Assembly (NCBI GenBank): GCA_049662565.1
Contig: JBATBW010000100.1
Location: forward strand, 1-5,088
DNA length: 5,088 bases
Reading direction: 5' to 3'
Source: JBATBW01 sp049662565
Lineage (GTDB): Bacteria; Bacillota_I; Bacilli_A; Erysipelotrichales; Erysipelotrichaceae
Below the pieces are notes generated by a model, which did not search any database, was not told the origin of the DNA, and was given only the letters and a program-made list of their open reading frames with translations. The translations under genes and the position numbers were made by a program. Positions 1-5,088 of the stretch are shown here, one piece after another (position 1 is the first letter of the stretch; every line of letters begins with the position of its first letter).

Positions 1-557
1 ATAATATTTTCTATGGCAATGGATTAGTTAAACGATTATTAAAAGCTAGTGAAAAAGAAAACAAAGCAACTGTCTTCGGATATTTTGTAGAAGATCCAAG
101 AAGTTTCGGGGTTGTAGAATTTGATAATGATATGAAGGTGTTATCTTTAGAAGAAAAACCAACTTATCCGAAATCTAATTATGCAGTTACTGGTTTGTAT
201 TTTTATGATAATAGAGTTGTTGAATATGCGAAAATGGTAAAACCTAGTAAAAGAGGAGAATTGGAAATTACTGATTTAAATAACATTTATTTGCAGCATG
301 GAGATTTAGACGTTGAGTTGTTAGGTCGGGGTTTTGCTTGGCTTGATACTGGAACAATGGACGACTTATTAGAGGCAGCAAATTTTGTAAAAACTATCGA
401 AAAAAGGCAAGGTATTAAAATAGCAGTTCCTGAAGAAATAGCATATAAGTCAAATTGGATTGATAGAGAAGAAATCCAAAGAGCTGTTGAAAAGTTTGGT
501 AAGTCAGCTTACGGAAAACATTTGAAATATATTTTAGATGGAGTTCATATTTATTAA
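1..557 (+). CDS. rmlA: Glucose-1-phosphate thymidylyltransferase RmlA, 5'-truncated by window edge
   Basis: The enzyme condenses glucose-1-phosphate with dTTP to give dTDP-glucose, the entry step of deoxysugar synthesis in the cytoplasm. The reading frame is open from the first base: bases 1-2 fit the end of the Asp codon of the family's GDN motif, and base 3 starts NIFYGNG. Of the visible 184 residues, EEKP (50-53 of the fragment) carries the sugar-binding Glu-Lys, YAVTGLYFYD (60-69) and RGELEITDL (84-92) are family signatures, and the WLDTGT Asp (115) is the second metal-binding Asp. The spacing from the GDN Asp to this Asp is 115 residues, as in known RmlA proteins. About 110 N-terminal residues, including the nucleotide-binding GGSGTRL loop, should lie upstream. 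The C-terminus is intact and ends at TAA 555-557, one base before the next gene. The similar rffH/graD paralogues cannot be excluded, but the function would be the same. Confidence 0.96.
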   Translation, partial: NIFYGNGLVKRLLKASEKENKATVFGYFVEDPRSFGVVEFDNDMKVLSLEEKPTYPKSNYAVTGLYFYDNRVVEYAKMVKPSKRGELEITDLNNIYLQHGDLDVELLGRGFAWLDTGTMDDLLEAANFVKTIEKRQGIKIAVPEEIAYKSNWIDREEIQRAVEKFGKSAYGKHLKYILDGVHIY

Positions 558-558
558 T

Positions 559-1887
559 ATGGATAACATTAATGAGATATTAGAGTGGATTAATAGTTTA
601 AATAGAACCACAATCGTAAATATCAATAGAATAAAATTGAGTGAAAGCAATTACTGGTTTTTAGATGAAAATGAAGATATCATTACTAACAAAAACAATT
701 CATTTTTTAGTGTTAAAGCAATTTCCGGTATGTTAAATGGAAAAGAGATAGAGCAACCAATAATCGTTCAAGACGAAATTGGTTTTTTAGGAATCATTAT
801 GCAAATCAAAGATAATATTCCATATTTTTTAATGCAAGCTAAAATTGAACCTGGTAACATTAATTGTGTCCAAATCTCTCCAACTATTCAAGCAACAAAA
901 AGCAACTTTACTCAAGTACATGGTGGGAACAAACCCCATTACCTAGATTATTTTTACAATTACTCAAATTATAATGTAGTATACGATCAAATTCAATCAG
1001 AACAGTCTTCGAGATTTTTTAAGAAAAGAAACAGGAATGTGATTATTGAAATCGATGGATCGATAGATATTGTGGTGTTTGAAAACTTTAAGTGGATGAC
1101 ACTAAAACAAATTAAATTATTGATGAATTATGATAATTTGGTTAATATGGATACGAGAACCGTTATTTCTTGTTTGCCACTAGAGAATATTAAGTTTAAA
1201 TCAATAACTGATGATATTTATAATACAAACAGGGAATTATATAATTCTATTTTTGATGATAATTGTGTATATGAAAGACAAAAAATAACATCAAAATTAG
1301 TTGATTATAAAATGTTTAGTAAGAATAAGCTAGAAATAAAAAAATTGAGTGAGATGAATAACTGGGTTGTAAATGATAACGGTATAATCCATAAAAGCAA
1401 ATATCCATTCAAGGTTTCATATTTTGATATAGAAATTGAAGGCAGAGAAGTAAGAAAATGGAATCAACCATTGTTTGAAGCTTGTGAAATAGCTTTATTT
1501 GGCTTGATAGTAGCTGACTTTAATGGTGTTTTGAAAGTTTTAACCAAATTAACTGTAGAAATAGGGTGTTTTGATAACGTTGAATTAGGTCCAACTATTC
1601 AGTTGAATTCGATTGGCGATTGTAATAGTAACAATGTAGAACGTCTATTTCTAAATCACGTTAATAAAAAAGAAAATATATTGAATGATGTGTTATTGTC
1701 CGAGGAGGGTGGTAGATTTTATCATGAGCAAAACAGAAATATAATAGTGAAAATAGATAAAGACGTATTAGTTGATATTTCTAATGAATATGAATGGTTA
1801 AGTTTATCGACATTAAGTAACTTGATAAAGCATAATAATTATTTAAACATCCAATTAAGAAATCTTTTATCGATTATTGAAATATAA
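559..1887 (+). CDS. NDP-hexose 2,3-dehydratase, EvaA family
   Basis: This family removes the C2 hydroxyl of dTDP-4-keto-6-deoxy-glucose, giving an unstable 3,4-diketo-2,6-dideoxy sugar that must be reduced at once by a partner. The protein has 442 residues, normal for the family, and is an internal duplication. The first half has QPIIVQDEIGFLG (67-79), LMQAKIEPGNINCVQISPT (91-109), QATKSNFTQVHGG (111-123) and SEQSSRFFKKRNRN (147-160). The second half repeats these in weaker form as QPLFEACEIALFG (303-315), LGPTIQ (343-348) and SEEGGRFYHEQNRN (381-394). Structures of this family show two Nudix-like domains per chain, which fits the duplication. The start is uncertain: ATG 559 follows the rmlA stop by one base, with only a distant GGAG (540-543). 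ATG 538 would add seven residues (MEFIFIN), overlap rmlA by 20 nt and has no ribosome-binding site, so 559 is preferred. There is no signal peptide or membrane segment. Confidence 0.93.
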   Translation: MDNINEILEWINSLNRTTIVNINRIKLSESNYWFLDENEDIITNKNNSFFSVKAISGMLNGKEIEQPIIVQDEIGFLGIIMQIKDNIPYFLMQAKIEPGNINCVQISPTIQATKSNFTQVHGGNKPHYLDYFYNYSNYNVVYDQIQSEQSSRFFKKRNRNVIIEIDGSIDIVVFENFKWMTLKQIKLLMNYDNLVNMDTRTVISCLPLENIKFKSITDDIYNTNRELYNSIFDDNCVYERQKITSKLVDYKMFSKNKLEIKKLSEMNNWVVNDNGIIHKSKYPFKVSYFDIEIEGREVRKWNQPLFEACEIALFGLIVADFNGVLKVLTKLTVEIGCFDNVELGPTIQLNSIGDCNSNNVERLFLNHVNKKENILNDVLLSEEGGRFYHEQNRNIIVKIDKDVLVDISNEYEWLSLSTLSNLIKHNNYLNIQLRNLLSIIEI

Positions 1888-1888
1888 A

Positions 1889-1895
1889 AAAAGGA
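1889..1895 (+). promoter_or_regulatory. Ribosome-binding site of the 3-ketoreductase gene
   Basis: AAGGA at 1891-1895 lies seven bases before ATG 1903, in the 15-nt gap after the dehydratase stop. It fixes the start of the Gfo/Idh/MocA gene. Confidence 0.8.
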
Positions 1896-1902
1896 TAAAA
1901 TT

Positions 1903-2910
1903 ATGAAGAAAATCAACATAGGGATTATATCACCTTCTGAAATAGCCTTTAGAAGATTTATGCCAGCATTGGATCTTACTGATAGATTTAATTTTGTTGG
2001 CATTGCAATTTCTAATAGTGATGAATGGAATGGTGATTTAACCGAGGAACTTAGAAATAGTGAGATTGGGAAGGCAAAAAGATTCACTGATATTTATGGC
2101 GGAAAGATATTTGGTTCTTATTCGGAGTTAATTACTAGTAGTGAAGTTGATGCAATATATCTCCCGTTGCCTCCAGGTTTACATTATGAATGGGGTAAAA
2201 AATGCTTAGAGAACAAAAAACATCTTTTTATTGAAAAGCCATCGACAACATCATTTTCAGATACTAAAGAATTAATAGAGTTATCAATAAAAAATAATGT
2301 TGCAATTCACGAAAATTATATGTTTATTTATCACGAACAAATTAATCAAATAGACAAACTAATAAATAGTGATAGTATTGGTGAAATACGACTTATAAAA
2401 GCTGATTTTTGTTTTCCGAGAAGGCAACAAAATGATTTTAGATATAATAAGAGCTTAGGTGGGGGATCATTGTTAGATTGTGGAGGATACCCTATCAAAT
2501 TGCTTACCCATTATATGGGTAACGACATAGAAAATGTATGTGGGAATTTGATATATGAAAATGATATAGATTTGTATGGTGCAGCACAATTTATTGGGAA
2601 CAATATTATTGGTCAAATATCTTTTGGAATGGATAACGCATATAAATGCAAACTTGAAATTATAGGAAATAAGGGTATAATTAAAACTGATAGAGTATTC
2701 AGTGCACCTAATGACTTAATTTGTAATATTAATATTATTGATTTAAAAAATAATGTTAAAAATTTAGAAGTTAAACCTGATGACACTTTTAAGAAATCTT
2801 TAATTGTTTTTAGCGATTTGATTTGTAATGTAACGACAAGAAATAAAGAATACGAAAGTATGTTGTTGCAGAGCAAACTAGTTGACGATTTGTATAAGGC
2901 GGGAAAATAA
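1903..2910 (+). CDS. Gfo/Idh/MocA oxidoreductase, probable dTDP-sugar 3-ketoreductase
   Basis: A 335-residue NAD(P)-dependent reductase. By position next to the 2,3-dehydratase it most likely reduces the C3 keto group of the 3,4-diketo-2,6-dideoxy intermediate, as KijD10- and TylC2-type enzymes do. The N-terminal Rossmann domain (about 1-125) begins IGIISPSEIAFRRFMPAL (6-23), followed by the EKP motif (111-113) whose Lys112 is the family's catalytic lysine. The C-terminal domain holds GGGSLLDCGGYP (186-197). Asp192 and Tyr196 match the Asp/Tyr pair of the sugar 3-ketoreductases, with Tyr196 the expected general acid. The 84-residue Lys-to-Tyr spacing equals that remembered for KijD10 (Lys102, Tyr186). 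One oddity is that the usual second glycine of the nucleotide-binding loop is Ser10 followed by Pro11. The stereochemistry at C3 cannot be read from the sequence. A different Gfo/Idh/MocA sugar dehydrogenase is the alternative, but the context argues against it. Confidence 0.88.
   Translation: MKKINIGIISPSEIAFRRFMPALDLTDRFNFVGIAISNSDEWNGDLTEELRNSEIGKAKRFTDIYGGKIFGSYSELITSSEVDAIYLPLPPGLHYEWGKKCLENKKHLFIEKPSTTSFSDTKELIELSIKNNVAIHENYMFIYHEQINQIDKLINSDSIGEIRLIKADFCFPRRQQNDFRYNKSLGGGSLLDCGGYPIKLLTHYMGNDIENVCGNLIYENDIDLYGAAQFIGNNIIGQISFGMDNAYKCKLEIIGNKGIIKTDRVFSAPNDLICNINIIDLKNNVKNLEVKPDDTFKKSLIVFSDLICNVTTRNKEYESMLLQSKLVDDLYKAGK
2896..2904 (+). promoter_or_regulatory. Ribosome-binding site deciding the 4-ketoreductase start
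   Basis: AAGGCGGGA, inside the last codons of the 3-ketoreductase gene, ends seven bases before ATG 2912. It favours that start over the in-frame upstream TTG at 2882, which would only add ten residues ahead of the Rossmann strand. Confidence 0.75.
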
Positions 2911-2911
2911 A

Positions 2912-3826
2912 ATGAAATATGCATTGGTAACTGGGGCAGGGGGGTTTATTGGAAGTAATTTAGTTAACAAATTGTTGTTGGAAGGCTATTATGTATACGG
3001 TGTAGATATAGTCGAACATGGGTTGGTTCGCTTTGAAGATAATTTAAACTTTAAAAAAATAATTGTATCGAATAGTGACTTTGATCAATTAAGTTATTCT
3101 AATATTGAAAAAATAGATATTGCATTTCACTTGGGTTGGGCAGGTAAATTAGGTGGACCTGATTTAAATGACTTTGATATGCAAATTGGAAATGTTGTCA
3201 TGACAGAAAGACTAATTAAAAAATTATTGTCATTTAAAATTAATAAATTTGTTTTTTGTGGTTCGATTTCACATTATAAATTTGTTAGATATGAGATTGA
3301 GAATATTAATTCTGACATATATGGTTTATGTAAATCTTTTGCGAGTAAGCTTTCATTAAATATAATGCAAAGAAATAAAGTTGAATGTAATGTAGCTTTA
3401 TTAGCTAACACTTTTGGAGTTGGAGACAAGTCAAAAAAAGCAGTTAATACCTTAATTGAGAAAATGAAAAATAATGATGATTTGGTTTTGATTGAAGGTG
3501 ATACTCTCAATGATTGGGTCTATATTGATGATACAATCGATGGACTAATAGCTATAGCTTTGAAAGGAAAGCCTTACAAAACATATTACATTGGAAACAG
3601 GGAAATAAAAACATTTAAAAATAATATGGATACAATGAAAAAAGCAACTGGCTACAAAAAAGAACTAGTGTTTGGCGGTTATAAGGACACTACTGTGGCA
3701 GATTATACGCAATTAGATTTAGAAGCATTATTTCACGATACGGGTTTCCAATGTAAATGTGACTTGGAAGAATCTTTAATTAAAACAAAAGACTATTTAT
3801 ATAGTTGTTGGGAGGTAAAGAAATGA
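2912..3826 (+). CDS. Extended-SDR NAD(P)-dependent epimerase/dehydratase family protein, probable dTDP-sugar 4-ketoreductase
   Basis: A 304-residue extended short-chain dehydrogenase/reductase. In this operon the missing step is reduction of the C4 keto group to finish the dTDP-2,6-dideoxyhexose, so 4-ketoreductase is the best role; this is inference from context. The sequence starts MKYALVTGAGGFIGS with the GxxGxxG cofactor loop at residues 8-14. It continues with HLGWAG (73-78), where most relatives have an HLAA-type motif, FCGSIS (115-120) supplying the catalytic Ser, the active-site pair Tyr137 and Lys141 (YGLCK), and NDWVYIDD (200-207), matching the family's RDWxYVxD. The catalytic set is intact. 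It is not RmlD, which starts with a GxxGQLG loop and is a distinct subfamily. A sugar epimerase is the main alternative. The gene starts one base after the previous stop, and its TGA overlaps the rmlB start (ATGA at 3823-3826), so translation is probably coupled. Confidence 0.85.
   Translation: MKYALVTGAGGFIGSNLVNKLLLEGYYVYGVDIVEHGLVRFEDNLNFKKIIVSNSDFDQLSYSNIEKIDIAFHLGWAGKLGGPDLNDFDMQIGNVVMTERLIKKLLSFKINKFVFCGSISHYKFVRYEIENINSDIYGLCKSFASKLSLNIMQRNKVECNVALLANTFGVGDKSKKAVNTLIEKMKNNDDLVLIEGDTLNDWVYIDDTIDGLIAIALKGKPYKTYYIGNREIKTFKNNMDTMKKATGYKKELVFGGYKDTTVADYTQLDLEALFHDTGFQCKCDLEESLIKTKDYLYSCWEVKK
3811..3815 (+). promoter_or_regulatory. Strong ribosome-binding site of rmlB
   Basis: GGAGG, the best Shine-Dalgarno match in the window, lies seven bases before ATG 3823 within the end of the preceding gene. 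It sets the rmlB start and rejects the in-frame TTG at 3805 upstream of the site. Confidence 0.85.
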
Positions 3827-4842
3827 AAATATTAGTTACAGGTGGCGCAGGATTTATTGGAAGTAATTTTATCTTTTACATGTTAGATAAATATAAAGAT
3901 TACGAAATAGTGTGTGTTGATTCATTAACATATGCTGGGAACTTATCTACTCTTGATAGTATAATGAATAAGAAGAATTTCATATTCGTTAAAGAAGACA
4001 TTGTTAATAGAGTGGGTATTTATAGTATTTTTGAAGAATATAAACCAAATGTTGTAGTGAATTTTGCTGCGGAAAGTCATGTTGATAGAAGTATTGAAAA
4101 TCCCGAAATTTTTTTGCAAACAAATATACTTGGGACACAAGTGCTGATGGATGCATGTAGGAAATATGGAAACATTCGATATCATCAAGTGTCTACAGAT
4201 GAGGTGTATGGAGATTTACCTCTAGATGAACCGGATTTGTTCTTTACAGAAGAAACACCAATTCATACTAGCAGCCCTTATAGTTCGTCAAAGGCAGGTG
4301 CGGATTTATTAGTTCAAGCATATTTCCGAACTTATAGATTACCTATTACTATTAGTAGGTGTTCGAATAATTACGGCCCTTATCATTTTCCGGAAAAACT
4401 TATACCGTTGATGATCGCCAATGCTTTGAATGATAAGCCTCTTCCAGTTTATGGGAAAGGTGAAAATGTTCGTGATTGGCTATATGTTGAGGATCATTGC
4501 AAGGCGATAGATTTAATTATTCATAATGGTACCATTGGAGAGGTGTATAATATCGGTGGTCACAATGAAATGAAAAATATAGATATAGTCAAAATTATAT
4601 GTAAGGAATTGAAAAAACCCGAAAGTCTTATTACTTATGTTGCCGATAGAAAAGGACACGATATGAGATATGCCATAGATCCAACTAAAATTTATAATGA
4701 ACTAGGTTGGCTTCCTGAAACTAAATTTAATGACGGAATAAAAAAAACTATTCAATGGTATTTAGATAACAAACAATGGTGGGAGACAATAATTTCTGGT
4801 GAATACCAAGATTATTATGATTTGATGTATAAAAACAGATAA
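3823..4842 (+). CDS. rmlB: dTDP-glucose 4,6-dehydratase RmlB
   Basis: Converts dTDP-glucose to dTDP-4-keto-6-deoxy-glucose using tightly bound NAD+, the branch point for rhamnose and the other dTDP-deoxysugars. The protein has 339 residues, within the family's usual length. It shows the GGAGFIG cofactor loop (7-13), VDSLTYAGN (32-40), FAAESHVDRS (81-90), STDEVYG (124-130) with the Thr125-Asp126-Glu127 triad that separates 4,6-dehydratases from simple epimerases, YSSSK (153-157) with catalytic Tyr and Lys, SNNYGPYHFPEKLIP (181-195) and RDWLYVEDH (217-225). The C-terminus GWLPETKFNDGI (295-306) and QWYLDNKQWW (311-320) is also typical. It is the last gene of the operon and overlaps the previous stop by four bases. 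Common Firmicutes rhamnose clusters place rmlC before rmlB and rmlD after it. Here neither is adjacent, and the product probably feeds the 2,3-dehydratase encoded in the same operon. Confidence 0.97.
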   Translation: MKILVTGGAGFIGSNFIFYMLDKYKDYEIVCVDSLTYAGNLSTLDSIMNKKNFIFVKEDIVNRVGIYSIFEEYKPNVVVNFAAESHVDRSIENPEIFLQTNILGTQVLMDACRKYGNIRYHQVSTDEVYGDLPLDEPDLFFTEETPIHTSSPYSSSKAGADLLVQAYFRTYRLPITISRCSNNYGPYHFPEKLIPLMIANALNDKPLPVYGKGENVRDWLYVEDHCKAIDLIIHNGTIGEVYNIGGHNEMKNIDIVKIICKELKKPESLITYVADRKGHDMRYAIDPTKIYNELGWLPETKFNDGIKKTIQWYLDNKQWWETIISGEYQDYYDLMYKNR

Positions 4843-4870
4843 ATTATTAATAATTCAGTATTATATAAAC

Positions 4871-4892
4871 AATCGAATGATCGGTTATTTTT
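4871..4892 (+). terminator. Weak hairpin with T-run just after rmlB
   Basis: AATCGA (4871-4876) pairs with TCGGTT (4881-4886), six pairs including one T-G wobble, around an ATGA loop. ATTTTT follows. It sits 28 bases after the rmlB stop. The stem is short, so it may be a partial or leaky terminator or chance. Confidence 0.3.
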
Positions 4893-4899
4893 AACGGCC

Positions 4900-4917
4900 C
4901 TGCAAAGTAATTTAGGG
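4900..4917 (+). repeat. Imperfect 18-nt repeat, copy 1
   Basis: First of three related 18-mers after rmlB, with rough consensus CTNCAAAATAATCTAGGG. This copy matches copy 3 at 15 of 18 positions and copy 2 at 13 of 18. It is preceded by GG at 4896-4897. Confidence 0.5.
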
Positions 4918-4940
4918 TTTAAAGAGAAAAACGCTTTAAA
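4918..4940. repeat. Perfect 7-bp inverted repeat between repeat copies 1 and 2
   Basis: TTTAAAG (4918-4924) and CTTTAAA (4934-4940) are exact reverse complements around the nine-base spacer AGAAAAACG. There is no T-run after it, so it does not look like a terminator. It is A/T-rich and could be chance, or part of the structured block with the flanking repeats. Confidence 0.4.
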
Positions 4941-4951
4941 ATAATCTAGGT
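4934..4951 (+). repeat. Imperfect 18-nt repeat, copy 2
   Basis: This copy shares the exact 13-mer AAAATAATCTAGG (4938-4950) with copy 3, and GCT three bases earlier also matches. It starts 34 bases after copy 1 and lies just before the strong terminator. Confidence 0.65.
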
Positions 4952-4955
4952 TTTT

Positions 4956-4989
4956 AGAGACTGTATGCTAAAAATACAGTCTCTTTTTT
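4956..4989 (+). terminator. Strong rho-independent terminator of the operon
   Basis: AGAGACTGTAT (4956-4966) and ATACAGTCTCT (4974-4984) form a perfect 11-bp stem with a seven-base loop, followed by five T (4985-4989) and, after CC, nine more T (4992-5000). On the minus strand the stem is followed by A residues, so it works for + strand transcripts only. It lies about 115 bases after the rmlB stop and is the likely end of the mRNA. Confidence 0.93.
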
Positions 4990-5005
4990 CCTTTTTTTTT
5001 ACTGG

Positions 5006-5023
5006 CTCCAAAATAATCTAGGG
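5006..5023 (+). repeat. Imperfect 18-nt repeat, copy 3
   Basis: Third copy, beyond the terminator. With the preceding G it matches the copy 2 region at 16 of the 18 positions from GCT to TAGG (5005-5022 against 4933-4950), exactly 72 bases apart. The rest of the tail, 5024 to 5088, is dominated by T-runs and shows no convincing gene on either strand. Confidence 0.65.
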
Positions 5024-5088
5024 TCAATTTCTGCGACATCATATATTTCTTTTTTTTTATTTTTTTCTTTTGTTTAATGGTATTCCAG

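Noticed and set aside
1839..2087. Minus-strand open frame of 82 codons, hydrophobic in parts
   Set aside because: It lies antisense across the end of the dehydratase and the start of the 3-ketoreductase, both well supported by family motifs. It shows no recognisable motif.
2613..2924. Minus-strand open frame of 103 codons, leucine/isoleucine/serine-rich
   Set aside because: Antisense shadow of the 3-ketoreductase C-terminus. The composition is what complementing an AT-rich lysine/asparagine-coding gene produces.
3274..3510. Minus-strand open frame of 78 codons
   Set aside because: Antisense inside the SDR gene, including the catalytic YxxxK region. No motif.
2945..3869. Exact 17-nt repeat TTTATTGGAAGTAATTT at 2945-2961 and 3853-3869
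   Set aside because: Both copies encode the same conserved nucleotide-binding segment FIGSN in two related SDR genes, so shared motif and codon bias explain it without a recombination event.
3943..4188. Minus-strand open frame of 81 codons
   Set aside because: Antisense inside rmlB, whose motifs run through the same bases.
3823..4842. rmlB considered as a UDP-glucose/galactose 4-epimerase
   Set aside because: It carries the Thr-Asp-Glu triad and the SNNYGPYHFPEKLIP and C-terminal segments specific to dTDP-glucose 4,6-dehydratases.
5040..5075. Long T-rich tract as a possible second terminator or promoter element
   Set aside because: No stem precedes it on the + strand, and no spaced -35/-10 pair is convincing. 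It is simple-sequence richness.
4968..5087. Minus-strand frame open from the window edge for 39 codons
   Set aside because: It is mostly lysine from poly-A runs and reads through the terminator stem, with no recognisable motif.

Overview
The window reads as the downstream end of a nucleotide-sugar operon from a very AT-rich, low-GC Gram-positive bacterium (Firmicutes/Bacillota). That assignment rests on the A/T-ending codons, the AAGGA, AAGGCGGGA and GGAGG ribosome-binding sites, and the look of the RmlA and RmlB proteins. I cannot name the genus from the sequence alone. All five genes lie on the + strand and are packed tightly. Gaps are 1 nt, 15 nt and 1 nt, and the last junction is a 4-nt ATGA overlap, so they are almost certainly co-transcribed.

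Layout: 1-557 is the C-terminal two thirds of rmlA (glucose-1-phosphate thymidylyltransferase), whose start lies upstream of the window. 559-1887 is an NDP-hexose 2,3-dehydratase of the EvaA type, with its characteristic internal duplication. 1903-2910 is a Gfo/Idh/MocA oxidoreductase that fits the sugar 3-ketoreductases. 2912-3826 is an extended-SDR enzyme, probably the 4-ketoreductase. 3823-4842 is rmlB (dTDP-glucose 4,6-dehydratase). 4843-5088 has no convincing gene. It holds a weak hairpin, an inverted repeat, a strong intrinsic terminator and three imperfect copies of an 18-nt motif.

Together the genes spell a complete route. RmlA makes dTDP-glucose and RmlB makes dTDP-4-keto-6-deoxy-glucose. 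The 2,3-dehydratase removes the C2 hydroxyl to give a 3,4-diketo-2,6-dideoxy intermediate, the Gfo/Idh/MocA enzyme reduces C3 and the SDR reduces C4. The predicted product is a dTDP-2,6-dideoxyhexose. No RmlC (3,5-epimerase) or RmlD (rhamnose reductase) is seen here, so a D-configured sugar (olivose, oliose, digitoxose or boivinose type) is more likely than an L-sugar, unless an epimerase is encoded upstream. The dideoxy-sugar genes sit between rmlA and rmlB, roughly where the rhamnose pathway would have rmlC. Such sugars are best known from actinomycete antibiotics. Here the destination is more likely a cell-surface glycan, but no glycosyltransferase or polymer gene is visible to prove it.
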